From NCBI GenBank assembly GCA_023663185.1, contig JAMPHY010000021.1, positions 1-52,070 of the forward strand: a stretch of 52,070 nt of DNA. The letters run 5' to 3'. Of the stretch, positions 25,124 to 34,396 are shown in pieces (the first letter of the stretch is position 1; every line of letters starts with the position of its first letter). The notes below the pieces were generated by a model, which did not search any database, was not told the origin of the DNA, and was given only the letters and a program-made list of their open reading frames with translations. The position numbers and the translations under genes were made by a program. The stretch comes from Clostridiales bacterium (lineage in GTDB: Bacteria > Bacillota > Clostridia > Lachnospirales > Lachnospiraceae).

Positions 25124-26425
25124 ATGGGAATCGTAATTAAGAATGCCCTCGCTGTTATTCCACAGGGCGATGAAGATATCATTAAGGAAACCAGTATTTA
25201 TATTGAAAATGACAGGATTGCAGGAATCGGTCAGATACCTGCCGGATTTAAGGAAGATAAGGTTATTGACGGAACGGATAGGCTTGTTATCCCCGGTTTG
25301 ATTAACTGCCATACCCATTCTTATATGTCTTTTATGAGAAATGTTGCAGACGATTTATCTTTTATGGACTGGCTCTTCGGCACCATAGACCCGATTGAGC
25401 AGCAAATGACAGATGAGGATACATATTGGGGTGCAAATCTTGCAATAATCGAAATGATGAAAAGCGGAACTACCTGCTTTAACGATATGCAGATGAACAT
25501 TCACCAGACTACGCGCGCCGTCAAAGAATCCGGTATGCGTGCCTTTATCTGCCGCGGTCTAGTCGGAAACGGTAATGATGAAGGCGGACAGATGCGTTTG
25601 CGTCAGGCATATGAAGAACGTGACGCGGCAAAAGACTGCGACAGGCTAAGCTTCCTACTTGGTCCCCACGCTCCCTATACCTGTGATGACGAGTTTCTTA
25701 AGATTGTTTCTAATGAAGCGAAAAAGAACCACATGGGAATACATATCCACTTGTCAGAGAGCGTCAGCGAAATCGAACAGATTGAGGAAAAGTACGGCTG
25801 TACCCCAATCGAACTTGCAAAAAAAACCGGCATATTTGATGTGCCTGCGATTGCAGCGCATTGCGTTCAGGTAACGGATAAAGATATCGATATTTTAAAG
25901 GCACACAATGTCAGCGTAGTTACCAATCCTGCCAGCAATATGAAGCTGGGGAACGGTTTTGCGCCGATTGCTAAAATGCTGGATAAAGGCGTCAACGTAT
26001 GTCTTGGCACAGACGGCGCGGCAAGTAATAACTGTCTTAACATGTTCCATGAATTGAGCCTTCTTACTCTTATTCATAAAGGAACCGCTAAAACCCCTCA
26101 GTGTATAAGCGCTAAAGAAGGTTTCCGCATTGCAACAATAAACGGCGCTAAAGCATTGGGCGCAGAAAAAGAAATCGGTTCTATTGAAGTCGGCAAAAAG
26201 GCGGATTTGGCAATTCTCAACCTGAACAGTCCATCACTGACACCGAGAAACAATCTGCTTGCCGGACTCTGCTACTCCGCAAATGGCTCGGAAGTAGACA
26301 CAGTTATTATAAACGGACAGCTTACGATGGAGAACCGCAAGCTGTTGACGATAGATGAAGAACTTGTATATAAGAAAATAAATGAAATTATTGTCCGTAT
26401 GGGGCTGGATAAGAAGGTGTACTAA
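25124..26425 (+). CDS. mtaD: 5-methylthioadenosine/S-adenosylhomocysteine deaminase
   Basis: A 433-residue amidohydrolase that removes the 6-amino group of S-adenosylhomocysteine or methylthioadenosine to give the inosyl compound. Zinc ligands are visible: H63 and H65 (CHTHSYMS), His in HIHLSES and AAHCVQ, and Asp in LGTDGAASNN. Substrate elements MKSGTTCFNDM and GPHAPYTCDDEF match the MtaD family. The start at 25124 follows AGGAGG by 7 nt. Paired with the H-x-E-x-K adenosylhomocysteinase homologue in this window, it would supply S-inosylhomocysteine. A terminator follows. Confidence 0.9.
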   Translation: MGIVIKNALAVIPQGDEDIIKETSIYIENDRIAGIGQIPAGFKEDKVIDGTDRLVIPGLINCHTHSYMSFMRNVADDLSFMDWLFGTIDPIEQQMTDEDTYWGANLAIIEMMKSGTTCFNDMQMNIHQTTRAVKESGMRAFICRGLVGNGNDEGGQMRLRQAYEERDAAKDCDRLSFLLGPHAPYTCDDEFLKIVSNEAKKNHMGIHIHLSESVSEIEQIEEKYGCTPIELAKKTGIFDVPAIAAHCVQVTDKDIDILKAHNVSVVTNPASNMKLGNGFAPIAKMLDKGVNVCLGTDGAASNNCLNMFHELSLLTLIHKGTAKTPQCISAKEGFRIATINGAKALGAEKEIGSIEVGKKADLAILNLNSPSLTPRNNLLAGLCYSANGSEVDTVIINGQLTMENRKLLTIDEELVYKKINEIIVRMGLDKKVY

Positions 26426-26469
26426 TTTTGCCAAAATGGCAAGTATATCATTTACAACATTTCTATATG

Positions 26470-26519
26470 AGAACACTGGATTTAAACCTTATCCTATGGT
26501 ATTTTTCCAGTGTTCTTTT
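26470..26519 (+). terminator. Rho-independent terminator after mtaD
   Basis: A perfect 11-bp stem AGAACACTGGA (26470-26480) / TCCAGTGTTCT (26506-26516), 25-nt loop, followed by TTTC. It also marks the left border of the AT-rich island. Confidence 0.8.
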
Positions 26520-26583
26520 CTGTAATAAATCTATATCTATGCACAATCTTATTTTATTATTTAACCTTCCCAACTCAATATTA

Positions 26584-27588
26584 TTAATCCCTGAACGGCA
26601 TTGTAGACTTGCGTATCTCAATATCATTTACTCTAATGTATGAATAATCTTTTCTACTCCGCATACTATCCTGTATCTCTCCGTGCGGAAATTTATGTAC
26701 TATAAAATGTTTCAATGCATCAAAAATCAAATCCTGATTTCTTCCCGGACCGACAGTTAACGATTTAATTACAGGCAAACGCTCTTTTTCTTCTTCCCGT
26801 CCCCTGATTTTTATGCGCATATAAGGTATAATCTTTCCATCACTTGTACGATAGTGTACTGCTTTTTTAGCTGACTCAGCATCGCTTTTATATGTAGGCA
26901 TAAAAAGCAGTCTAGACTCATGTTCTTCTTTAAAAAAATTATGTTTGAACAATGGCGCTAATTTATATAAATTATCCAATTCTTCTTTCGTTTCCCTACG
27001 CTTATTAATTTCGCTCTTTGAAGTATTTTCATATATACTATAGATTCTCTGTTTAATAAACTCATCAACAATCCTCTGCTTTTCCATATCATCGTATACT
27101 ACTTTTCGCACATATTGTTTCAAATACTCATTTGGAAATTCTGGAAAAAATCCCGAATATTCACACTTATTCAAATCATATTCAATTGCAACTCCACTGT
27201 TTTTTCCATAATATTTCCACTGGCTAAGCAAATTTCTCTCACTGCAAAAACAAATCACATAAATTTCATCTGAATATGACAGTGCACGCTTTTCTAAATA
27301 TTGTTCTGTCCAATCACACAAAGCATCCCCTCTGCTTAATAATAAATCTTCCACTTTTCTATCAATCAATTTTAAACCATTTTTATGTTCTTCTTTATCA
27401 TTCAAATATAATATATGGGAAGCCCACATTTCAAAAACCATATCAGTATGTTCGAGCATTTTTATGCAATTTTCAAATGATGTATAATGATAAAAATTGC
27501 CGCTTGCACTAAAACTAGTATCCGGAACTTCCATCAAATCTTCTATGTATTGTTCGTATGTTATCCCATAATTTACTTCGTCAAACAT
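26584..27588 (-). CDS. DUF2971-family protein, possible ADP-ribosyltransferase-like effector
   Basis: A 334-residue protein with DUF2971 hallmarks: FYHYTSFENCIKML (30s), WASHILYLNDKEEHKNG, VICFCSERNLLSQWKYYGKN followed by GVAIEYD, HNFFKEEHESRLLFMP, and VGPGRNQDLIFDALK. No biochemical function is firmly known to me. The order His (YHYTS), Tyr/Ser in QWKYYGKNSG, then Glu in KEEHESR recalls the H-Y-E layout of ADP-ribosyltransferase folds; this is inference. Its ATG overlaps the stop of the receiver-like gene by 8 nt, making it the last gene of a coupled three-gene operon and the likely effector. Confidence 0.72.
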   Translation of the reverse strand: MFDEVNYGITYEQYIEDLMEVPDTSFSASGNFYHYTSFENCIKMLEHTDMVFEMWASHILYLNDKEEHKNGLKLIDRKVEDLLLSRGDALCDWTEQYLEKRALSYSDEIYVICFCSERNLLSQWKYYGKNSGVAIEYDLNKCEYSGFFPEFPNEYLKQYVRKVVYDDMEKQRIVDEFIKQRIYSIYENTSKSEINKRRETKEELDNLYKLAPLFKHNFFKEEHESRLLFMPTYKSDAESAKKAVHYRTSDGKIIPYMRIKIRGREEEKERLPVIKSLTVGPGRNQDLIFDALKHFIVHKFPHGEIQDSMRSRKDYSYIRVNDIEIRKSTMPFRD

Positions 27589-28123
27589 TTGTCAGCCTCC
27601 TTAACCTTTCTATAAAGCACATATCCGATTTACAGACATGAAACTCTTCTCCACACATCGTTTCCATATCCTCATTAATGTATGGACAATGTGGATACAT
27701 TTCTTGAGAATGCCTGAATTTAAGAAATTTATCATTTTCCTGCATTTCATCTATTTTACGAAACTGTGTTTCTGTCCATCCTTTCCGAGTTGTAACAAAT
27801 ATAAATTCCTTCCCCGACGCTTTCAATCTTTGCTTGTTCTTTAAGTAAAGACAAATACTCAATGCTTTGTTCATTTTTCCAATTAAATAGTCCTCTTCTT
27901 CCTCTCTCAACGTCAAATCACATAAAATAATGTCATAGTTCTCCCTATCAATCAGCTCTTGTATAATACTAAGCTGTTCATCTCTTGTTATATAATTGGC
28001 ATCGCTATTATCAAAAACTGGAGAATCATTAATTACTTCAAAATATGTACTCATATCTATCAATTCTTTATAAGAATTAAAATATTGTTTTTGATCTTCA
28101 ATTAATAATATCCTTCTTCTCAT
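27581..28123 (-). CDS. Receiver-like (CheY-fold) protein with Cys/His tail
   Basis: A 180-residue protein. Residues 1-135 look like an expanded receiver domain: ILLIEDQ (E9/D10 pocket), YDIILCDLTL (phosphoacceptor D69), KEFIFVTTRKG (T111/T112) and K135. An acidic loop after D69 and a longer stretch before it are unusual. The C-terminal 40 residues hold H145, C146, C157, H162, C164 and C169 and could form a zinc site; no DNA-binding domain is present. It overlaps the 2000-residue gene by 4 nt (ATGA) and the DUF2971 gene by 8 nt, so the giant protein's C-terminal GHKL domain is the likely phosphodonor. Confidence 0.72.
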   Translation of the reverse strand: MRRRILLIEDQKQYFNSYKELIDMSTYFEVINDSPVFDNSDANYITRDEQLSIIQELIDRENYDIILCDLTLREEEEDYLIGKMNKALSICLYLKNKQRLKASGKEFIFVTTRKGWTETQFRKIDEMQENDKFLKFRHSQEMYPHCPYINEDMETMCGEEFHVCKSDMCFIERLRRLTNV

Positions 28124-31100
28124 TCGTTTTCCTCCTTTAAATATAGTAACGGTAGCTTGACAATATATTCTCCACTTGATGAAGTTATATCTTCAAGTTT
28201 TTTGCAGTAATACTTTTCGAAAAAATGCTTTAGCGCAGTTATTGTTATTCCATTTTCTCCTTTTTCCTTTTTCTCCCATCCATCTTTTTTCATATTTTTA
28301 ACCAAAATATAATCATCTTGTACATCAATTGTTACTTCTACTTTTCCACTCTCATTTGCTCTGCCATGTCTGACTGCATTCTGTACTATTGCTGCAATAA
28401 TAAAGAGTACATAAAAATCCTTTCCTTCCGGAAACCGGCATTCTATTTTCTTTGCTTTAGCCCACTTTATACACGCATATGTAGGCTCATCTGCTTTTCG
28501 ATTTTTATTAACAAAAGACATTCTTTCTAATAAAGAAATTTTGACTTCCGAAAATTCAAATATTCCATAGGGCAAAAAATTATCCTGCTCATTTTTCCCA
28601 TTTCCTTCATCCCTAATACATTCAACATATAGTTTACTTATCAGACTGTCTGATGCCAATTGCAATAATGCGCCTGCCCAATCCAAAATTCCCTCATTCG
28701 CGTCTTCGACTTTAATACTATTAAGCCTCTGGGCTATGCTATCAAGGTCTGCATCCGGAGTATGAGAACCGGCCTTAGATTTACTTAATAATTCATTTCT
28801 CATTGACAATTCTTTAATAGTATTAAACGAAGTCTTTTTAAAATCATCTTGTAATCGTTTTAACAGATTATATCTGTGTACCAATATATTTCTAACTGCA
28901 AATTTATGTACATATAAATCTTGAATTGTTCCTTTCTCATTTACTTCACTTGGAAATTCTATAAGAATCCAAACAGGATCCATATTTTCTTTCTGTAAGT
29001 CTTCTCCTGTTATTCGTATTAATACTATTTTTTTGCTATAAAAAAATACGGTTTCATTTAAATAATCAGGGTTTCCAATGACCATCTTCTTACGTTCCTT
29101 TTCTATGTCCAAAAAATCATTTCCGGAATAAATCTCATCATCTGTCCCACCAATAATATAAATATGGCTATTTGCATCAATTCCATACATAAATACATAT
29201 TTTGCTTTCGTAATATGCTTAATATGCTCCAATAAATTTCGATAGAACATCTTAGGGTCATTCTGATTTTCATCCATCAAATGCTCCTGTAACTCTATCA
29301 TTCCTAGCAGCATTTCCCGTATTTGTTTCCATTTTTCATCATCTGCAGAAACAGAAATGGCATCCGGAAAACTATTGCAATAATCTAAATTCAATAATCG
29401 TCTAAAATTATCAAAATAATATTCTTGTATTGTTTCATCAATTTCTTTATTTGTTTTAACAGCTTTACATCTTAATTCTGTAATTGCATCAGAAATGATA
29501 TTAATATTTTCATAAAACAATAAATCTTTGAAATTATCATTTATTTTTAATTTTCCCCCCTCATGCTGCGGAAATTCATATTCCATAAGAAGCAAGTATT
29601 CCAACCATAGTCCTTTGGTTTCATCTTTATTCAAAGTAATAACTCGCTTAATCGCAGTACCGTAGAGCATCGCCCATTCATTTTCTTCAAAACCTATTTT
29701 TTGCATAAATTCTACCATTTTATTCATTACATCTTTCCGCATTAAATAATTTGCCTTCATTTCAGAAAGACTGTTAAGAGTCATCTTAATAAAGCTTTGC
29801 TGCATTACTTTTTGTTGTTCATCCGGCAATGTTTCAATAAATGTAATTATATAATTTCCTATAAGCCGAGTACTGTTACATTCATCTCCTACTTGACTTA
29901 TTATATTATTCGCACTATCTAGCATCATTTCCAAAATTTCCAGAATAATTGGGAAAATCACGTCTAAAATGCTTTTTCTATATACCAAATATGGTCTTGA
30001 CAGTACTTCAAAATATGTCATAACATACTCAACCCTCTCTTCTTTAGTAATATTCTCATCTTGCAGTTTTCCAAGAATTATCTCGGTTAAAACCTTATGA
30101 ACTTTTTCTGCAATATTCTTTTCTGTTCCAATTCCAGACAGATGGCTATTTATTTCATGAATGCAAACCATCTTACGATAGTTTTCCTCTTTGTTATCTC
30201 CCTTATTTTTAAATTTTTTAATATCTTTACAGTCGTTATCTTCTACGAGATTATTCCAAAACATTGCCATACTACGAGTAGCTGAACATTTCTCCAATTT
30301 CTGATAATCTGAAACTCTTGAACATAGCGCACATGCTTTATTATGATGATTTCTTAGTGATGATATTTTCAAAAAATAATATGCAAAGAAATTATCCGGC
30401 GATACATACCCTTTTATAGAGTCATTTGAATTTCTATTTATCAGCAGAATAATATTCTGAAATAAATTCACACATACCTGTGCATCTGCTTTATATGCAG
30501 CTTCTGGAAAAAGCGAACGTATCAGGCTATGAGTCCGGTGAAAAGATATACCGGAATTTATACTGTCATCAATATAATGAAAATTAATGATTGCTTTTCT
30601 CTGTGTGTGTAAAATATTGTGATAAAGTGCCGTAAGATTGCTATACTTACTTAAAATATTGTCCCTATATTCTTTATCACTATCAATATACAAGACAATT
30701 GGAACTTCATCAAACACTTTATTATTTATAATTTCCATAAATCCAGCATTTGTTTCATGAATTGGTGCCACTAATATATCATAAATATAAAGATTTTGTC
30801 CGTATGTATTTAAAGATTGTTCTTGCTGTTCCTTTCTTTGTTTTTTTATCTGTTTTTTTACATAATCCAGCCACTGGGTAAACCCCTCCTGCACTTTCCC
30901 ATTCTGAGTATCAGCAATATTTCTAATCAGATCTTCTGTCTTAAAATAATATTCAAAATGGTTATTTTTTCTTTTGATATGTCCATAGCATAAAACATCT
31001 TTTAAGTCCTTGATATCCCCTTCCGGACATCCTGTATTATTTTCGCATAATTTTAGACTACTTTCCGTAGGTCCTGCCATAATCATTGGCACCACGGAAG

Positions 31101-34100
31101 AACGATTCACTTCCACAACCGGTTTTTCTTCCGAAAGAACTCTAGGCGGGTAACAGCACATACAAGATAATGGTTCCTGCCATTCACTCTCAACCAAAAC
31201 ATGATATAATACTTCTTCAGGCGATGCGGTTTTTACTACGACCTTACGCTTATCCGGTTCAATTTCCTTCCAATATGTATTTTCTATGGCAGATAATTCC
31301 GTTGCATTTTTCCTTTTTTTATCATCTCTAATTAAAATAACAGCAATATTTAACAAAATCGATTTATCTATATCTTTATTCATTTTGGTTATCTTTCCCA
31401 GTTCTACTATAATCTTGCCATGCGTTGTAAGCGTAGTATTAGTGGGTACAATAATAACAAACATACCTTCAATCATATCACTTTCCCACAATCTGAAAGT
31501 AGGGTTTGATTCCGTCTGTTCAAATATCGTATATTTTGTTTTCTTCTTAAAAGTATTCGCCAAAATGTGCATTGTCTCAATCAGTAATAGTTCCGAATAA
31601 ATATCATATCCAACCAGGACAATTGGTTTTTTATTTTTCTTCCTCGGTATTTTCTCAACAATTTCCCTGGCTATCAAATAAGCAAATCTTGTATTATAAA
31701 GACTGGTATTAAACAATTGCACCGTTTCAAAAAAATGATTTGTTATATGCATTTTAGATCCTACCTGCATATGCACATTTTTTAACTGGCATCCAAATGC
31801 TTCTTTCTGAATATCTGTCATCAAATCACTATAAACCCGATTTTCAAACAAGGTATTCCCATTCTTTTTTACCATCAATTCAAATGGGGCAATCGCTTGT
31901 TTTGTTGCTTTTTTGGACGTAACCCTTGCTCGTTGCCCTAAAATTATCTGTAGGATTTCCACACAAGCATTAAACTCACCTTTTGCATTTGCCCAGTACA
32001 AGTTACTTGCACAGGCACTCTCTAGAGATGTCCCGGCAAATGTTACCTCTGTTTTCAGTTCTTTATCACAAAGAAATATTTGCACTCCTTCCATAGGTTT
32101 ACAAATTCCTCTCTTATTATAAAAAATAGAGAAAAACCTAGTAAACTCTACCATAAAATCATCTTCTGCATTTATTAAAGCAATCCTGAGCTCTTCGCCT
32201 TGATTTTTCAATATAAATGCAATCATAGCTTTTGAAAATAATTCTGTATTGATAACATTGACACAAGATGCTGCATCTATCACATAAATTTCTTCTTTTT
32301 TATAGTTTCTTTTACATTCATCACTAATATATTTTATTGTTCTTTTCTTCCAATCCCGGTATTCATCTACTTCCGGTTTATATGGACTTGCATTTGCCAA
32401 CAAAGTCTGCACATCAATATTATTATTTTTCCACATTTTCTTTAAAGAAACATCTAAGAAATCCGGTCTTATATGTATTCCAATTCTCTTTTGCTCATAC
32501 AAATGCTTGATTGGCAGAACGATTGCATATTGAGTCCCTGGAAAATATTTTTTTGTGCTTCTTTGCGGTTTCTTATATTCTCCATTTTGAGTATAATTAA
32601 TACAAAAATTATTTTCTTTTCCATGTGCACTACTATTTACTTCAAAAAATCCTTTATAAAACGAAACTAATGAGTCAAAAAGCTGCAATCCATAATGATT
32701 TGTTGCATTCTCAGCTATTTGATAATATTCATCCCACAGTTTTTGCATATTTCCATCGGGTACAAAAAATCCCGATAAGGTTATTTCTTCTTTAATTCTA
32801 TTTGCTAATGCTTTCGGCATTACATTTTCATCTACTCTTTTATCCAAAGTTTCTTTAAATTTGCTCACTATATCATTACGGTAATTAATGTCTGTTATAA
32901 GAACTTCCAAATAATATGCATCATCTTTTATGGAAAACTCTTTATATTTATTTTTTAAGCTACTACTACTTCCCTGATGAATACGAAAACTAAAACATCC
33001 CTGCTCCGCATTCTCCAGCACGTTTTCAATCAATTGTATTAATCCATCCGCAAAATCCTGGGCAGAAAGAATTAAATTATTCATATACACATCTGTAAGG
33101 TTGGTCTTAGTAGTTTCATATATAAAATGCCCAAAAGCACTAAACAATAAGAAAGAAAGCAAAGACATATTTTGGCATTTTGTATAAAGCTGTTTTGAAT
33201 CTGCCGAATCTAATAATTTTGCGTCTTTTAAATTATCCAAACAGATATCTTTTATAATTACTTCATATAAAATTTTCTTCCATTCTTCCTTTTGCATGTT
33301 ATTATAATAATGGTCATTATCTTTTCTACCCTTCTCTTTTTTGCAACACTCCTTTTGCAATTTATATATATAATCTTTTTTTAATAGAAAATCTGTACTC
33401 GGCTCGTCTTCAAGCACAGTAAAACAATCAAAATTATCCCCTACTGTGCTCACAAAAAGATTATACCATATCCAATCCAAATTAATACAAGGTATAATTT
33501 TGTTCAGACTCCCTATACCATGTACCTGGAGACGCGATAATTTTTTTGCATCTGGCTGGGAAAGAAATACCTGATTATACAGTTTATTTTCATTCAAATA
33601 TTTCGAATCAATCGTAAGGCCATATTTATCTTTTTGTTTTTTCCATTGACATCCCCACGAATTCATCTCAACTAAACTATCAATAAACAGATATCCTGAA
33701 ATTCTATAATCATTAGATGCTTCATCATCTTCAATCTCCAAATATATTTTATCTTTATAAGTTCTTCTCATCATTGAAAAATATCTCAATGTTAAAACAT
33801 CAAATTTCTCTTCATCACTTGAATTTATCTGTTTATTCACTACTTTCAAATAATATATATATTCTCTGGTGGATAATATAATTTGTTTTAAATACTTCAA
33901 CTCTTCATCAGATGAACATCTTTTCCAATCCTTTCCCTGTGCCTTTCTTATCATATTCGGAATATCTGATTTAATGGAACTCTTATTTTCACAATAAAAT
34001 ATTTCTACTACATCCCAGTCTATATCATCTATTAACTTATTTGTCTCACACATGTCAATTACTCTGTTAGCCTGAACAAAAAAATCCTCTTCGTTTTTGC

Positions 34101-34122
34101 CTTTTATAATTATATAAAGCAT
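28120..34122 (-). CDS. 2000-residue GHKL ATPase/PRTase-like multidomain protein
   Basis: A giant soluble protein I cannot match to a named family. Order of parts: 1-340 unrecognised; about 345-540 a divergent GHKL-like ATPase (LIQLIENVLENAEQG, ITDINYRND, NHYGLQLFDSLV, GTQYAIVLPI); 610-660 a STAS-like strand-helix (IYVIDAASCVNVINTELF); 830-985 a degenerate phosphoribosyltransferase-like unit (PIVLVGYDIYSELLLIETM, IVPTNTTLTTHGK); 1110-1215 a clearer one (FHYIDDSINSGISF, a PRPP-loop-like DDxxxSG); a Cys cluster at 1264-1279; helices to 1625; a GAF-like region 1626-1750; and a C-terminal histidine-kinase-type ATPase (IVQNAVRHGRA at 1912-1922, GENGITITALKHFF). No standard H-box is visible. GGAGGAG lies 8 nt before the ATG. 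Confidence 0.7.
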   Translation of the reverse strand: MLYIIIKGKNEEDFFVQANRVIDMCETNKLIDDIDWDVVEIFYCENKSSIKSDIPNMIRKAQGKDWKRCSSDEELKYLKQIILSTREYIYYLKVVNKQINSSDEEKFDVLTLRYFSMMRRTYKDKIYLEIEDDEASNDYRISGYLFIDSLVEMNSWGCQWKKQKDKYGLTIDSKYLNENKLYNQVFLSQPDAKKLSRLQVHGIGSLNKIIPCINLDWIWYNLFVSTVGDNFDCFTVLEDEPSTDFLLKKDYIYKLQKECCKKEKGRKDNDHYYNNMQKEEWKKILYEVIIKDICLDNLKDAKLLDSADSKQLYTKCQNMSLLSFLLFSAFGHFIYETTKTNLTDVYMNNLILSAQDFADGLIQLIENVLENAEQGCFSFRIHQGSSSSLKNKYKEFSIKDDAYYLEVLITDINYRNDIVSKFKETLDKRVDENVMPKALANRIKEEITLSGFFVPDGNMQKLWDEYYQIAENATNHYGLQLFDSLVSFYKGFFEVNSSAHGKENNFCINYTQNGEYKKPQRSTKKYFPGTQYAIVLPIKHLYEQKRIGIHIRPDFLDVSLKKMWKNNNIDVQTLLANASPYKPEVDEYRDWKKRTIKYISDECKRNYKKEEIYVIDAASCVNVINTELFSKAMIAFILKNQGEELRIALINAEDDFMVEFTRFFSIFYNKRGICKPMEGVQIFLCDKELKTEVTFAGTSLESACASNLYWANAKGEFNACVEILQIILGQRARVTSKKATKQAIAPFELMVKKNGNTLFENRVYSDLMTDIQKEAFGCQLKNVHMQVGSKMHITNHFFETVQLFNTSLYNTRFAYLIAREIVEKIPRKKNKKPIVLVGYDIYSELLLIETMHILANTFKKKTKYTIFEQTESNPTFRLWESDMIEGMFVIIVPTNTTLTTHGKIIVELGKITKMNKDIDKSILLNIAVILIRDDKKRKNATELSAIENTYWKEIEPDKRKVVVKTASPEEVLYHVLVESEWQEPLSCMCCYPPRVLSEEKPVVEVNRSSVVPMIMAGPTESSLKLCENNTGCPEGDIKDLKDVLCYGHIKRKNNHFEYYFKTEDLIRNIADTQNGKVQEGFTQWLDYVKKQIKKQRKEQQEQSLNTYGQNLYIYDILVAPIHETNAGFMEIINNKVFDEVPIVLYIDSDKEYRDNILSKYSNLTALYHNILHTQRKAIINFHYIDDSINSGISFHRTHSLIRSLFPEAAYKADAQVCVNLFQNIILLINRNSNDSIKGYVSPDNFFAYYFLKISSLRNHHNKACALCSRVSDYQKLEKCSATRSMAMFWNNLVEDNDCKDIKKFKNKGDNKEENYRKMVCIHEINSHLSGIGTEKNIAEKVHKVLTEIILGKLQDENITKEERVEYVMTYFEVLSRPYLVYRKSILDVIFPIILEILEMMLDSANNIISQVGDECNSTRLIGNYIITFIETLPDEQQKVMQQSFIKMTLNSLSEMKANYLMRKDVMNKMVEFMQKIGFEENEWAMLYGTAIKRVITLNKDETKGLWLEYLLLMEYEFPQHEGGKLKINDNFKDLLFYENINIISDAITELRCKAVKTNKEIDETIQEYYFDNFRRLLNLDYCNSFPDAISVSADDEKWKQIREMLLGMIELQEHLMDENQNDPKMFYRNLLEHIKHITKAKYVFMYGIDANSHIYIIGGTDDEIYSGNDFLDIEKERKKMVIGNPDYLNETVFFYSKKIVLIRITGEDLQKENMDPVWILIEFPSEVNEKGTIQDLYVHKFAVRNILVHRYNLLKRLQDDFKKTSFNTIKELSMRNELLSKSKAGSHTPDADLDSIAQRLNSIKVEDANEGILDWAGALLQLASDSLISKLYVECIRDEGNGKNEQDNFLPYGIFEFSEVKISLLERMSFVNKNRKADEPTYACIKWAKAKKIECRFPEGKDFYVLFIIAAIVQNAVRHGRANESGKVEVTIDVQDDYILVKNMKKDGWEKKEKGENGITITALKHFFEKYYCKKLEDITSSSGEYIVKLPLLYLKEENE

Positions 34123-34260
34123 TTTTCATTCTCCTCCATTAAAAATTAGTAATTCTCAATAAGCTCCGCAATCCATTGATTCTATTATTTCTTTACTTTT
34201 ATAAAATCCATAATCCTTAATATTCTATCATCATTCTATTTTACTGTATCTGCAATTTTT

Positions 34261-34302
34261 CCTATATTTTTACAAATTTTGCCTATATTTCTACAAATTT
34301 TG
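34261..34302. repeat. 21-bp tandem repeat, candidate operator
   Basis: Two adjacent 21-nt copies (34261-34281 and 34282-34302) differ at one position; each begins CCTATATTT and ends ACAAATTTTG. A degraded third copy may precede them. The period equals two helical turns. The array ends 6 nt before the -35 of the plus-strand membrane-protein gene and lies 139 nt upstream of the giant gene. Confidence 0.7.
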
Positions 34303-34308
34303 CCATTA

Positions 34309-34338
34309 TTGTTTAAAACAAAATATAATTGTTATAAT
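34309..34338 (+). promoter_or_regulatory. Promoter for divergent membrane protein
   Basis: TTGTTT (34309-34314) and TATAAT (34333-34338), spacer 18 nt, about 58 nt before the ATG at 34397. Confidence 0.5.
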
Positions 34339-34396
34339 ATAGAATATATTATATTTTATAAAATACTATTTTATCGTTGCAGGGAATGTTGTCATT

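Larger units (their letters stand above)
34123..34396. other. Divergent promoter region of the giant-protein operon
   Basis: A very AT-rich 274-nt region between the 2000-residue gene and the divergent membrane protein. It holds the giant gene's GGAGGAG ribosome site (34127-34135 area), a 21-bp tandem repeat and the plus-strand promoter. No convincing -35/-10 pair was found for the minus-strand operon. Confidence 0.5.

Noticed and set aside
28120-34122. Ordinary hybrid histidine kinase
   Set aside because: No H-box, membrane helices or fused receiver are visible, and PRTase-like units are present, so the usual label does not fit.
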